Shown: piece by piece, positions 1-8,440 of the stretch | How positions within the stretch are numbered: the first letter of the stretch is position 1 | How the letters are laid out: every line of letters starts with the position of its first letter | Assembly: GCF_022179545.1 (NCBI RefSeq) | Contig: NZ_AP025518.1 | Coordinates: 2,232,001-2,296,000 of the forward strand | DNA length: 64,000 bases | Reading direction: 5' to 3' | Source: Mycolicibacterium fortuitum subsp. fortuitum | GTDB taxonomy: Bacteria; Actinomycetota; Actinomycetes; Mycobacteriales; Mycobacteriaceae | Translations under genes and position numbers: made by a program | Notes under the pieces: generated by a model | Told to the model about the DNA's origin: nothing | What the model saw: only the letters and a program-made list of their open reading frames with translations | Database searches by the model: none

Positions 1-528
1 GATGCGCAGAGCGGTCTCGGCGCTGACACGTTCGTCGTTGCCCATCAACGCCATTCGCAGCGTGTCCCCGAGCCCGACCCGGCGCATCAGGCCGATCGGC
101 TCCAACGCCGAGACCAGTCCGGCGCTGACGTGAGAATCGAAGAACGTGGCCTCCTGCGAGCAGATCACCACATCGGATTCGTTTACGAAGTAGAGCGCCC
201 CGGCCGTGCACATGCCCTGCACCGCACACACCACCGGTTTCCACATCTTCTGCCACTTCGGACTGAGCAGCTCGCCCGGATCCTCGTGGTTCCAGACGAT
301 CTCGGGCTGCCCGTAACTGGTCTTCACATCCAGCCCGGCGCTGAACGCGCGGTCGCCGACGGCACGCAGCACCACCGCGTTGATGCCTTCGTCATCTTTG
401 ATGGTGTGCCAGGCGTCGCGCATCTCGCGACACATGGTTCGGTTGAACGAGTTCAGCGACTCGGGACGGTTCAGCGTGACCGTGGCGACCCGGGACTCGT
501 GGTCGAAGTCGAGGAGCAGAGTCTCCAT
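1..528 (-). CDS. Enoyl-CoA hydratase/isomerase family protein (partial, C-terminus outside window)
   Basis: Crotonase-fold protein, cut by the left edge after 176 codons. It begins METLLLDFDHESRVATVTLN, a typical crotonase N-terminus, and contains the oxyanion-hole stretch FSAGLDVK. The start ATG (526-528) shares one base with the TGA of the upstream crotonase (528-530), so the two are translationally coupled. By eye, the two catalytic glutamates of classical hydratases are replaced by Tyr (before NESD) and His (in FFDSHVSAG). A CoA-ester isomerase, hydrolase or lyase is therefore as likely as a hydratase. It is the last visible gene of a minus-strand three-crotonase operon starting at 2151. 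Confidence 0.85.
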   Translation of the reverse strand, partial: METLLLDFDHESRVATVTLNRPESLNSFNRTMCREMRDAWHTIKDDEGINAVVLRAVGDRAFSAGLDVKTSYGQPEIVWNHEDPGELLSPKWQKMWKPVVCAVQGMCTAGALYFVNESDVVICSQEATFFDSHVSAGLVSALEPIGLMRRVGLGDTLRMALMGNDERVSAETALRI

Positions 529-1343
529 CACCGAGCCTGCCAGTTGGGCTTGCGCTTCTCGACGAACGCTCGCGGACCTTCGAGCGCATCCTCGGTGCGG
601 ACAACGCGCTCACGGAACGTTTCGGCCAGGATCTCGCCCTCGTGCAACGGCAGATCCAGCGTCTTGTGAATTGCCAGCCGGGTACCCCGGACCGCCAGCG
701 GGGCATTGAGGCACACGGTGTCGGCGATCTCGTGGGCACGTTCGAGCAGCTTGTCGTGCTCGACGATCTCGGTGATCAGCCCTAGTTCGTATGCGCGCTC
801 GACGGTCATCCGTTCGTGCTTGCCCATCAACGCCATCCGCAGCGCCACCGAGCGCGGGAGAGCCTTGGCCAGGCGCACCATCTCCCGGGCGGCTACCAGG
901 CCGATGCTCACGTGGGGGTCGAAGAACGTGGCCTGGTCCGACGCGATCACGATGTCACCGGTGGTGACCCAGTCCAACCCCGCCCCGCAGCAGATCCCGT
1001 TGATCGCCACCACGACCGGCTTTGCCATGGTGCGAAACGGAGGAGTGCCTTCCTGCGGTGCTTCCCATTGTTCGTAGGTGGACAGGTAGGGCCGCTCGTT
1101 GACCACCTTTCCGTCGCCGGGGATCTCCTTGACGTCAGCGCCAGTGCAGAAGGCGCGTCCGGTGGCGGTGACGATCATCAGCCACACGTTGTCGTCGTTC
1201 TCGGCCTCGGCGTAGGCCGCTCGCAATTCGGTGATCATGTGGGGGGACAACGCATTGAGGGCATCCGGCCGATTCAGGGTGATGGTGGCCTTGTGGCCGT
1301 CCACCTCATATTTGATGGTGTCGAAAGTAGCAGTTGCTGTCAT
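528..1343 (-). CDS. Enoyl-CoA hydratase/isomerase family protein
   Basis: Full-length crotonase (271 aa) acting on an acyl-CoA. The N-terminal beta strands (ATITLNRPDALNAL), the first oxyanion loop (FCTGADVKE) and the second glycine-rich loop (INGICCGAGLD) are present. At the positions of the two catalytic Glu of rat hydratase I read Asp (GLDWVTTGD) and His (FFDPHVSIG), so the classical hydration chemistry is doubtful. It lies 13 bp downstream of the crotonase at 1357-2151 and overlaps the next one by one base. The three form an operon whose promoter region carries the supercluster operator at 2178-2196. Confidence 0.92.
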   Translation of the reverse strand: MTATATFDTIKYEVDGHKATITLNRPDALNALSPHMITELRAAYAEAENDDNVWLMIVTATGRAFCTGADVKEIPGDGKVVNERPYLSTYEQWEAPQEGTPPFRTMAKPVVVAINGICCGAGLDWVTTGDIVIASDQATFFDPHVSIGLVAAREMVRLAKALPRSVALRMALMGKHERMTVERAYELGLITEIVEHDKLLERAHEIADTVCLNAPLAVRGTRLAIHKTLDLPLHEGEILAETFRERVVRTEDALEGPRAFVEKRKPNWQAR

Positions 1344-1356
1344 CGGTTTCCTCGGT

Positions 1357-2151
1357 TCAACGGCCCTTGAAGTCGGGATCGCGGCGTTCCCGGAACGCGG
1401 CCAGGCCTTCTTTGAAATCGCTGGTACGGCAGGAGAGTTCCAGGTTGGACAGTTCTTGGTTCATGGATTGGGGCAGCGCGGCGTGCTGCCCATAGGCAAT
1501 GGCTTGTTTGGCCAGTCCGATCGCGACAGTCGGTCCGGCGGCAAGGCGCGCCAGCAATTCGTCGGCGGCGGAATCCACTTCCTCGCCCGGCACCGCACTG
1601 TGGATCAGGCCCCAGTCGGCGGCCTCGGCCCCGGTGACCTTCTCGCCGAGCAGCAGCATTCGTTTGGCGCGGGTCAGGCCCGCCAGACGTGGCAGTAGCC
1701 AGGTAGATCCCGAGTCGGGACTGAAGCCGCGGGACAGGAACGGTTCCCAGAAGGTGGCCCCGGTATCGGCAACTGTGAAATCCGCGGCCAATGCGAGGTT
1801 GCAACCCAAACCCACTGCCCAGCCCCGGACCCCGCACACCACCGGCAACTGGATGGTGGCGACGAGCTCGATGACGCGGTGCGCGGTGTGGGGGATCCGC
1901 CGCATCAGATCCCCCGTCCGGGGCCGCCGGCCGGAGTCGTTGGTGGCCATCCAGTCCGCACCGGTGCAGAAATCGTCACCCGCGCCGGCGATGGAGATGG
2001 CCCGCAGCGAGTCATCGCTTGCGGCCGCGGTCAGTGCGCTCACCAAGTCATCGATCATCTGATGGCTCAACGCGTTCCGGTGTGCTGGGCGGTCGAGGGT
2101 GATGCGCAGGGTGGCGTCTGCGCGGGACGTGGTCACCGAACCGTCGCTCAC
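1357..2151 (-). CDS. Enoyl-CoA hydratase/isomerase family protein
   Basis: Crotonase of 264 aa, first gene of the minus-strand operon. Core motifs are LRITLDRPAHRNALS, the oxyanion loop FCTGADWMA and the second loop GWAVGLGCNLAL. The first catalytic Glu position is Asn (GCNLALAAD) and the second is Phe (FWEPFLSRG). The downstream PDSG motif resembles isomerase-type crotonases in which an Asp does the catalysis, so an enoyl-CoA isomerase role is plausible. It is transcribed divergently from the GntR regulator at 2244. The 92-bp intergenic region holds the bipartite operator 27 bp from this start. Confidence 0.92.
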   Translation of the reverse strand: MSDGSVTTSRADATLRITLDRPAHRNALSHQMIDDLVSALTAAASDDSLRAISIAGAGDDFCTGADWMATNDSGRRPRTGDLMRRIPHTAHRVIELVATIQLPVVCGVRGWAVGLGCNLALAADFTVADTGATFWEPFLSRGFSPDSGSTWLLPRLAGLTRAKRMLLLGEKVTGAEAADWGLIHSAVPGEEVDSAADELLARLAAGPTVAIGLAKQAIAYGQHAALPQSMNQELSNLELSCRTSDFKEGLAAFRERRDPDFKGR

Positions 2152-2177
2152 GTGGAACCCGACCCTTCACTTGTCCA

Positions 2178-2196
2178 TACAGTTGCCCATACAGTA
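2178..2196. promoter_or_regulatory. Supercluster operator, site 1
   Basis: TACAGTT-GCCCA-TACAGTA, two TACNGTW half-sites with centres 12 bp apart. It lies between the divergent crotonase operon (start 2151) and the GntR gene (start 2244), where it could control both. Confidence 0.7.
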
Positions 2197-2243
2197 GGCA
2201 ATGCGGTTACTATCCTGTACAAGTTAGCAAGGAAAGGTCGCCG

Positions 2244-3017
2244 ATGGAAGGACGCGTACGGCGCATCCGGCAGCCCCGGGTTGCCGAGATCGTCGCGTCC
2301 AAGCTGCGCGACGACATCCTGTCTGGGCGTCTGCGTGAAGGTGACGTCCTGCCTACCCAGGAGAGCCTGTTTCAGGAATTCGGGGTCAGCCCACCCGCGC
2401 TGCGGGAGGCCATCCATCTGCTGGAGACCGATGGGCTGATTTCGGTGCGCCGCGGAAATGTCGGCGGTGCCGTGGTGCAGATGCCCTCGGCTGACCGCAC
2501 CGCCCACATGCTCGGCATGGTGCTGCAGACCCGCGCCGCCACGCCGGCCGATGTGAGCGAGGCGCTGCTGCGGTTGGAACCGATCTGCGCGGGGATGTGC
2601 GCTGACCGTGAGGACCGCGCCACCGAGGTCGTTCCCTACCTGCAGGCCGAGATCGACCTTCAGGCAAGGCAGTTCGCGGACACTTCGCGGTATGTGCCGA
2701 ACGCCCGGAGGTTCCACGAGGCGTTGGTGTCCCGTTGCGGGAATGAGCCGATGATCCTGCTGATCGGCTCGCTGGAACTGATCTGGTCGACGCATGAGTC
2801 GTCCGTATGGACCGGGGAAGACGGCGCCGCGATGGCCGAGAAAACCATGCGGGCAGCGCTGCGTGACCACCAGCGGCTGGTGGACGCGATCGCAGACGGC
2901 AACTCAGCCAGGGCGACCAAGCTGTCCGCCGACCACCTCACTGCCGCTCGACGCACCACGCTGGCCGCCGGAAACGACAAAACCATTGAAGCGAGGTTGA
3001 TTTCGCATGTCAGATGA
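2244..3017 (+). CDS. GntR-family (FadR subfamily) transcriptional regulator
   Basis: DNA-binding repressor or activator of 257 aa. The N-terminal winged helix-turn-helix (about residues 10-80) has the GntR signature LREGDVLPTQESLFQEFGVS followed by PPALREAIHLLE. A helical FCD-type ligand-binding domain follows; such domains usually sense organic acids or acyl-CoAs. AAGGAAAGG at 2229-2237 is the ribosome-binding site for the ATG. The gene overlaps the next crotonase by 11 bp, so regulator and enzyme are co-transcribed. It is divergent from the crotonase operon, a usual layout for a local regulator, although the shared operator type does not resemble known FadR-type GntR sites. Confidence 0.92.
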   Translation: MEGRVRRIRQPRVAEIVASKLRDDILSGRLREGDVLPTQESLFQEFGVSPPALREAIHLLETDGLISVRRGNVGGAVVQMPSADRTAHMLGMVLQTRAATPADVSEALLRLEPICAGMCADREDRATEVVPYLQAEIDLQARQFADTSRYVPNARRFHEALVSRCGNEPMILLIGSLELIWSTHESSVWTGEDGAAMAEKTMRAALRDHQRLVDAIADGNSARATKLSADHLTAARRTTLAAGNDKTIEARLISHVR

Positions 3018-3879
3018 TCGGGTCCTGTTCGAGGTCGATGCGGACCACCGTATCGCGACCATCACGCTGAACAATCCCAAGCAACGCAACTCCTACGATG
3101 CGGCCATGCGCGACGAGATCGCCCGCTGTCTCGACGTCGTGGCCGAAGACGATGACCTGACCGTGGTGCTGCTGCGTGGTGCAGAGGGCGTGTTCAGCAC
3201 CGGTGCCGATATGAACAATGCCTACGGCTGGTACGGCGGTGAGCGTCCGCGCGAAGAGCAGAAGAAGTCACGTCCGAGCCAGCGTCGGCGACTTACGGTG
3301 GACCGCAAGTCTTTCGGCTTTTACCACAACTTCATGGGCTTCCCGAAGGTCACCGTGGGGGAGATCAGTGGTTACGCGCTCGGCGGTGGATTCGAGATGG
3401 CGCTGATGACCGATATCTCGGTGATCGCCCGCGATACCAAGATCGGGATGCCTGCCACCCGGTTCCTCGGCCCGGCGCTGGGCAGCCTGCACATGTTCTT
3501 CCACCGCCTCGGTCCGGTGTTGGCCCGGCGGATGCTGCTCACCGGCGACATCATCGAGGCGGGCTCCGTCGAACACCTCGGCATCTTCACCGATACCTGC
3601 GATGCCGACCAGGTGGGTGCGCGGGCGCAGTACTGGGCGGCCAAGGCGGCCAAGATGCCGGCCGACGGGGTGGTGATCGCCAAGGAAGCCTTCCGCCTGG
3701 TCGAACAAAGCCAGGCCTACCAGGGAGAAGAGGTGGCCAGCTACATCTTCCACGCCTACGGCACCAACCTGCAGTTCTCGCCCGGGGAGTTCAACTTCGT
3801 CAAGACCCGGGCCCAACATGGCACGAAGGAAGCGTTCCGGCTGCGTGATGAGCATTTCCACGTACCCGAACCGCAGTAG
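3007..3879 (+). CDS. Enoyl-CoA hydratase/isomerase family protein
   Basis: Crotonase of 290 aa, slightly long because of a charged insert (about residues 78-98, EEQKKSRPSQRRR) between the oxyanion loop FSTGADMNN and the core. The first catalytic Glu is present (GGGFEMALMTD), but the second position is Ala (IGMPATRFLG), so it is only half of the hydratase pair. The start codon lies inside the end of the GntR gene, implying coupling. The gene is followed by the thiolase at 3954, which has its own operator. Confidence 0.92.
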   Translation: MSDDRVLFEVDADHRIATITLNNPKQRNSYDAAMRDEIARCLDVVAEDDDLTVVLLRGAEGVFSTGADMNNAYGWYGGERPREEQKKSRPSQRRRLTVDRKSFGFYHNFMGFPKVTVGEISGYALGGGFEMALMTDISVIARDTKIGMPATRFLGPALGSLHMFFHRLGPVLARRMLLTGDIIEAGSVEHLGIFTDTCDADQVGARAQYWAAKAAKMPADGVVIAKEAFRLVEQSQAYQGEEVASYIFHAYGTNLQFSPGEFNFVKTRAQHGTKEAFRLRDEHFHVPEPQ

Positions 3880-3900
3880 CCAACCTCATTCCGGCGCACC

Positions 3901-3919
3901 TACAGTAGGTGCTACGTTT
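3901..3919. promoter_or_regulatory. Supercluster operator, site 2
   Basis: TACAGTA-GGTGC-TACGTTT, half-site centres 12 bp apart. The left half is the core of a perfect 6-1-6 palindrome ACCTACAGTAGGT (3898-3910). It lies 34 bp upstream of the thiolase start. Confidence 0.7.
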
Positions 3920-3953
3920 ACATAATCACTGGATATCGTAAAGGCGGATTCGA

Positions 3954-5135
3954 ATGCCCACACCCGTAATAGTCGGTGCTGCCCGCACCGCCATCGGTCG
4001 TGCCTTCAAGGGGACCTTGGTGAACACACCGCCGGAGACCTTGATCACCACGGTGCTGCCCGAGGTGGTTCGTCGCGCCGGGATCAACCCGGAGTCCATC
4101 GACGACCTGATCTTCGCCGAATCCAACTACGGCGGTGGCGACATCGCGCGCTACGCGGCCGACGCCCTGGGGTGGGAGTCGGTGCCCGGTCAGGCCGTCA
4201 ACCGGCACTGTGCCGGATCCCTCACCGCGATCGGCAATGCCTCGGCCCAGATCGGCTCGGGAATGGAGCAGGTGCTGGTGGCCGGCGGAGTGCAGTCGCT
4301 GTCGTCGTCGCCCCTGATGAAGTGGCGGGTGCCCGGCTTCGGGCCCGAGCTCGAGTTCGTCGAGCCGTGGATGACCCCGACGCATGTCGAGACGCCGGAT
4401 GCGCCGATGCGCGACATGTCGATCACGGTCGGCTGGAACACCGCCCAGTCCGCGGGCATCACCCGTGAGGACATGGACGCTTGGGCGGCGCGGTCGCATC
4501 AGCGCGCCATCGCCGCGATCGATGCGGGCAAGTTTCTCGACGAGATCGTTCCGCTGAAGGTGAACCAGCCCGACGGCTCGGTCATCGAGTTCAGCGTCGA
4601 CGAGCACCCGCGTCGCGGCACCACCGCCGAGAAGCTCGCCGAACTCAAGGTCCTGCACCCGGAGATCGAAGGATTCTCCATCACCGCGGGCAACAGCAGC
4701 GGCACCAACGATGCTGCCGCTGCTGTCGCGCTGGTCGGCGACGACTATGCCGCTGCGGAGAACCTCAACGTGATGGCCAAGGTCAGGGCCTGGGGTGCGG
4801 TCGGTGTCGCGGCTCGTGACACGGGCCTCGGCGGTGTCGAGGTGATCGGAAAGGTCCTCGACCGCGCCGGGCTCAAACCGTCGGACGTGGCGCTGTGGGA
4901 GATCAACGAGGCGTTCGCCTCGGTGCCGATCGCCGCAGTGCGCAAGTACGGCCTCGACGAGGAGCTGGTGAACTTCTCCGGCAGCGGCTGCAGCCTCGGA
5001 CATCCGATCGCTGCCTCGGGCGCGCGTATGGTCACCACCCTGGTCTACGAACTGCAGCGTCGTGGCGGCGGTATCGGTGTGGCTGCGATGTGTGCCGGTG
5101 GCGGCCAGGGCGGCGCGGTCGTCATCGAGGTTTAG
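3954..5135 (+). CDS. Acetyl-CoA acetyltransferase (thiolase, FadA type)
   Basis: Thiolase of 393 aa for CoA-dependent cleavage of 3-ketoacyl-CoA, the last step of a beta-oxidation cycle. The catalytic set is complete: nucleophilic Cys86 in NRHCAGSL, His in SLGHPIAASGARM (about 348), and the second Cys in MCAGGGQGG (about 381). It is a single-gene unit with its own operator. Its 3' end overlaps the convergent MerR gene by 14 bp, and a hairpin at 5146-5192 follows the stop. The similarity is to degradative FadA thiolases rather than biosynthetic ones; the exact chain specificity is unknown. Confidence 0.95.
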   Translation: MPTPVIVGAARTAIGRAFKGTLVNTPPETLITTVLPEVVRRAGINPESIDDLIFAESNYGGGDIARYAADALGWESVPGQAVNRHCAGSLTAIGNASAQIGSGMEQVLVAGGVQSLSSSPLMKWRVPGFGPELEFVEPWMTPTHVETPDAPMRDMSITVGWNTAQSAGITREDMDAWAARSHQRAIAAIDAGKFLDEIVPLKVNQPDGSVIEFSVDEHPRRGTTAEKLAELKVLHPEIEGFSITAGNSSGTNDAAAAVALVGDDYAAAENLNVMAKVRAWGAVGVAARDTGLGGVEVIGKVLDRAGLKPSDVALWEINEAFASVPIAAVRKYGLDEELVNFSGSGCSLGHPIAASGARMVTTLVYELQRRGGGIGVAAMCAGGGQGGAVVIEV

Positions 5136-5934
5136 CGCGTTTGGTGTGAGCCCGACGGGGAGCATCCGGTGTGGTCTTTCCGTCGGGCTCACCTTTGCCC
5201 GCAGTTTGGTACTCGTGCAATTCAGCGCGCACGGCTTCGTCGAATGCGCGGTCCAGACTTGCGTGGGCGAGTCGCCGGGCCGCCCTGCGCATGGTGTCGA
5301 CCAGGTCGGCGGCCCAGGCGAGTTCGGCATCGTTGCTGGGCAGCCAGCCGGGTCCCCGCTGACGAACGACTTCTGTGTGGCCGCCGCGAGTCAGCTCACG
5401 GGCGGCGGCGTCGAGCAACTTGTCGACCGCCGCACTGGTTTTCAGGAGGATCTCGAGCGGCATTCCGCGGGCTACGAGTGAGCCGAAGTCATCGATGAGT
5501 CGGACATCGGTGACCGAGAAGATGTTGTCGTCGGCAGTCGGGGCAATCAGGCCGTGGTTGGTCAGCCGGCGAAGCATCGTCGGGTCGAGCTCGCCGAGCC
5601 GCTGTTCGAGCTCTTCGAGGGACATGGTGCGCGGCTCCGGCTGCGACCACGGTGCGGTGACCAACTCTTCGAGGTCGGACAGATCCAGGACGTCGACGAG
5701 GTTCTGGCCGGGCTGCAAGCCGGTCAGGAACTTCGTGATGTGCTTGAGGGTGAAGCCCTCACCGAGCAATCGGGTGATCGCACGCAGTTGCCGCAGATGG
5801 CGATCGGTATAGATGGCCACCCTGCCCCGACGCTGGGGTCGGGGCAGGAGCCCGTTGTCCTGGTAGACACGCACGTTCCGGGTTGTTGTCCCCGCCTCCC
5901 GAGCGAGGTCGTCAATCCGATACTCGGTCACCAC
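5122..5934 (-). CDS. MerR-family transcriptional regulator
   Basis: Regulator of 270 aa. The N-terminal MerR helix-turn-helix is clear (YRIDDLAREAGTTTRNVRVY, then DNGLLPRPQRRGRVAIYTDRH), followed by a helical effector region. The C-terminal tail is basic and low in complexity (APRRAHTKRAKPR). The start is a GTG-GTG pair at 5934/5931. It lies 6 bp downstream of the flavin monooxygenase stop, so it is probably the last gene of the lipase-SDR-ferritin-monooxygenase operon. Its last codons overlap the convergent thiolase gene by 14 bp, and they also encode the thiolase terminator hairpin. Confidence 0.9.
   Translation of the reverse strand: MVTEYRIDDLAREAGTTTRNVRVYQDNGLLPRPQRRGRVAIYTDRHLRQLRAITRLLGEGFTLKHITKFLTGLQPGQNLVDVLDLSDLEELVTAPWSQPEPRTMSLEELEQRLGELDPTMLRRLTNHGLIAPTADDNIFSVTDVRLIDDFGSLVARGMPLEILLKTSAAVDKLLDAAARELTRGGHTEVVRQRGPGWLPSNDAELAWAADLVDTMRRAARRLAHASLDRAFDEAVRAELHEYQTAGKGEPDGKTTPDAPRRAHTKRAKPR
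5146..5192 (+). terminator. Hairpin downstream of the thiolase gene
   Basis: Inverted repeat GTGAGCCCGACGG (5146-5158) and CCGTCGGGCTCAC (5180-5192), a perfect 13-bp stem with a 21-nt loop, just after the thiolase stop. There is no strong U-tract, which is usual in mycobacteria. It lies inside the 3' coding end of the MerR gene. Confidence 0.55.
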
Positions 5935-5940
5935 GGAATC

Positions 5941-7458
5941 CTATCCGGTGGGGAGCGGATCGCCGCTGACCTGCGCCAGGGCGCTCATGTTGTCGCGGCG
6001 TGCGGTGATCTTGTAGTCGTGCAGGTTCACCGTCTTGAGCTGATTGACGTACTGCGTGGCGAACCCGGGGTACATGGTCGCGTTGAAACCGTCCTCGGTC
6101 AGGTACCAGCTCTGGCAACCGGAGTTCCAGGTCGTCGACTGTAGACGGCGTTGGATGTGCTCGTTGTACCGGTCCTGGGCTTCCCGGCGGACATCCAGTG
6201 ATTTCCAGTCGTACCGCAGAACAGTGGAGATCGCCTCGACGATGTAGTTGATCTGGGCTTCCATGTACACCAGGGCGGAACTGTGTCCGGGGCCGGAGTT
6301 CGGGCCGAAGGTGAAATAGAGGTTGGGGTAACCCGATACTGCGACGCTGCGGTAGGCGTAGGCACCGCGACTCCATTCGGCGGCCAGCTCCCGGCCCTCG
6401 ATCCCGGTGATCGGGAATGGCGTGCCGGCCTTGCAGACGTCGAATCCGGTGGCGAACACGATGCAGTCGAATTGGTGCTCGATGCCTTCGACGGTGCGAA
6501 TTCCGTTGGGGGACAGTCGGGCTATCGGCCAAGTGACCAGCTTGCAGTTGTCGGACTGCAGGGCGGGGTAGTACTCGCTGGTCATCAGCAGTCGCTTGCA
6601 CCCGGCGGAGAAATCCGGTGTCAGCTGTCTCCGCAACCACGGATCCTTCACCTGCAGACGCAGATTGGCCATGCTGACCGCCTCGACGACGCGAGTGAAG
6701 GGGGTGTCCCAGACCACGCCGAGGGCGACCGATTCGTGCCCCCAATACCAGGCGCTGCGCATGAGGCTCTGGGTGAGCGGAAGGGTTCGGTAGAGGCGCT
6801 TGAGCCAGCCGCTGGTCGGGGTGTTCACCCTCGGCAGCACCCACCCGGGGGTGCGTTGGAAGACCTTGACCGACTTGGCCGTCTTCACCAGTTCCGGCAC
6901 GATCTGGACTCCGCTGGCACCGGTCCCGATCACTGCGACCCGTTTGTCCGTGAAATCGTAGTCGTGGTCCCAACGGGCGCTGTGAATCTTGTGGCCCTCG
7001 TAGGTTTCAATTCCCGGGATGTTCGGGAGGCTGGCGTTGGCCAGCGGACCCGAGGCCACGATGACGTTCCGGGCCCGCACCGGGTCTCGGCCTTCCAGAT
7101 CCACCGTCCACTCACCGGCAACCGCATCGTAGGAGATACCGACGACGGTGTGGTTGAACCGGATCTTCGGTGCCAGACCGGATGATTCGACCATGCCGTC
7201 GATGTACTCGAGGATCTCGGCGCTGCCCGAGTAGGTGTGCGACCAGTCCGGATTGGTCGCGAAACTGTACGAGTACAGCCGAGACGGGATATCGCAGGCC
7301 GCACCGGGATAGGTGTTGTCGCGCCAGGTACCGCCGACGCGGGTATCACGCTCGAATATCACGAAGTCGTCGATGCCCTCGGCCGCCAGGCGGATGGCCG
7401 CGCCGATGCCGGCGAATCCGGCGCCGATGATGGCAACAGACGTGGAAGAAGAAGTCAT
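5941..7458 (-). CDS. Flavin-containing (Baeyer-Villiger type) monooxygenase
   Basis: FAD- and NADPH-dependent monooxygenase of 505 aa. The FAD Rossmann motif GAGFAGIG is at the N-terminus, followed by GGTWRDNTYPGAACD. The Baeyer-Villiger fingerprint is read as YEGHKIHSARWD (F replaced by Y), followed by the NADPH Rossmann motif GTGASG. I chose the ATG at 7458 because AAGGG lies upstream and an N-terminal extension would overlap the ferritin-like gene. With the SDR and lipase genes it resembles the mymA operon (Rv3083-Rv3085) of M. tuberculosis, where the monooxygenase is MymA. The ferritin-like and MerR genes are extra. The orthology is inferred, not tested. Confidence 0.92.
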   Translation of the reverse strand: MTSSSTSVAIIGAGFAGIGAAIRLAAEGIDDFVIFERDTRVGGTWRDNTYPGAACDIPSRLYSYSFATNPDWSHTYSGSAEILEYIDGMVESSGLAPKIRFNHTVVGISYDAVAGEWTVDLEGRDPVRARNVIVASGPLANASLPNIPGIETYEGHKIHSARWDHDYDFTDKRVAVIGTGASGVQIVPELVKTAKSVKVFQRTPGWVLPRVNTPTSGWLKRLYRTLPLTQSLMRSAWYWGHESVALGVVWDTPFTRVVEAVSMANLRLQVKDPWLRRQLTPDFSAGCKRLLMTSEYYPALQSDNCKLVTWPIARLSPNGIRTVEGIEHQFDCIVFATGFDVCKAGTPFPITGIEGRELAAEWSRGAYAYRSVAVSGYPNLYFTFGPNSGPGHSSALVYMEAQINYIVEAISTVLRYDWKSLDVRREAQDRYNEHIQRRLQSTTWNSGCQSWYLTEDGFNATMYPGFATQYVNQLKTVNLHDYKITARRDNMSALAQVSGDPLPTG

Positions 7459-7475
7459 ATCGTCGTTTGATCCCT

Positions 7476-8396
7476 TCAGGCGACGGGTTCGTAGGTCAGT
7501 TCCTGCGACCAAGTCGGGGAGTTCTGGACCAACGACATCGGGATCACACCGGTGATCTTGACCAGCGAATCGGCGAGCCAGTGGTACTTGGAGGTCCGAT
7601 CGATCACCTTGCGGCTCTGCCACGAGATGATCCGATACATGGGCAGACGGCGCGCGAATTCGCTTCGCTCACCAACACTTTGGAACCTGCGCATGGCCTG
7701 GTACAGCCGGTCCTCGTTGACACCCATCTCGACGATGTTGTCGCGCATCTTGTTCAGTAGCGGGAAGTAGCTGAGCACACCCACCAGGAAGGTGGGCTTG
7801 ATCCACCCGCCCACCAACTCGATCAGCAGTTTGCGCATATCGGCATGGCCCAGAATGTCCATCACCTCGAAGTCGACGGCCAGGTGCCGGGACTCATCGG
7901 AGTTGATCCGTTTGAACACCTCTTGGGCCACCGGATCTTTGACCTCGTCGGTGATGAACTTGATCAACGCACCGTCCAGTGCCACCTCAAGCATCGGGAT
8001 GACGGTGCCCAGGAAGGTCAGGCCCATGCCGTCCGAATGCTTGTCGAGCCAGTTGATGACCAGCTGGACGTTGACATTCGGCGGCGGGATCTCGTCGTTC
8101 TCCAGCATGCCCCACCTGCGCATCAAGGCGAGCTCGGCATTGGCATGCTTCTGCTCCTCGGCGTGGAAATGCTCGTAGATGCTCTTGAGGGTCGGATTCG
8201 GTGCTTTCTTCGCCAGGGCGGCAAAGCCCCGGGCGCCGACGTTCTCGATCCACATCAGGTCGGTCATGAACGGCTTGAGCTTGGCATGCAGCTCGGGTTC
8301 GATCAGCTCGGCTCCCGGTGCGTCCCAGTCGATGTCGACCAGGGCCCACTGTCGATCCTTGATCATCTGCAGCATGTTGTCGAGATCCATCGCCAT
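7476..8396 (-). CDS. Ferritin-like di-iron domain protein
   Basis: Protein of 306 aa with two ExxH-type metal motifs spaced as in ferritin-like four-helix bundles: EEQKH (about residues 76-80) and DESRH (about 163-167), plus an upstream Glu in WIENVG. The likely metal site is a carboxylate-bridged di-iron centre, so it may be an oxygenase or oxidase component. I know no assigned reaction. The start ATG has AAAGGA 6-7 bases upstream. It sits between the SDR and the flavin monooxygenase in one operon, which suggests it acts on the same substrate chain. Confidence 0.8.
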   Translation of the reverse strand: MAMDLDNMLQMIKDRQWALVDIDWDAPGAELIEPELHAKLKPFMTDLMWIENVGARGFAALAKKAPNPTLKSIYEHFHAEEQKHANAELALMRRWGMLENDEIPPPNVNVQLVINWLDKHSDGMGLTFLGTVIPMLEVALDGALIKFITDEVKDPVAQEVFKRINSDESRHLAVDFEVMDILGHADMRKLLIELVGGWIKPTFLVGVLSYFPLLNKMRDNIVEMGVNEDRLYQAMRRFQSVGERSEFARRLPMYRIISWQSRKVIDRTSKYHWLADSLVKITGVIPMSLVQNSPTWSQELTYEPVA

Positions 8397-8440
8397 GATG
8401 CGTCCTTTCTCGAATTAGCGGTTCAGTTGTCGGCGAGACT

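Noticed and set aside
2171..2223. CTTGT...ACAAG inverted words flanking operator site 1
   Set aside because: Spacing and arms are weak compared with the TACNGTA repeat, and no other promoter repeats them.
2244..2996. KstR-type (AAC..GTT) steroid operators
   Set aside because: No palindromic TnnAACnnGTTnnA or CAAG..CTTG site was evident in the supercluster promoters, so classical cholesterol control is not supported.
3918..5330. 470-aa open reading frame on the minus strand
   Set aside because: Shadow of the thiolase (3954-5135), with low-complexity Arg/His/Gly-rich sequence and no recognisable domain; the plus-strand frame has full catalytic motifs.
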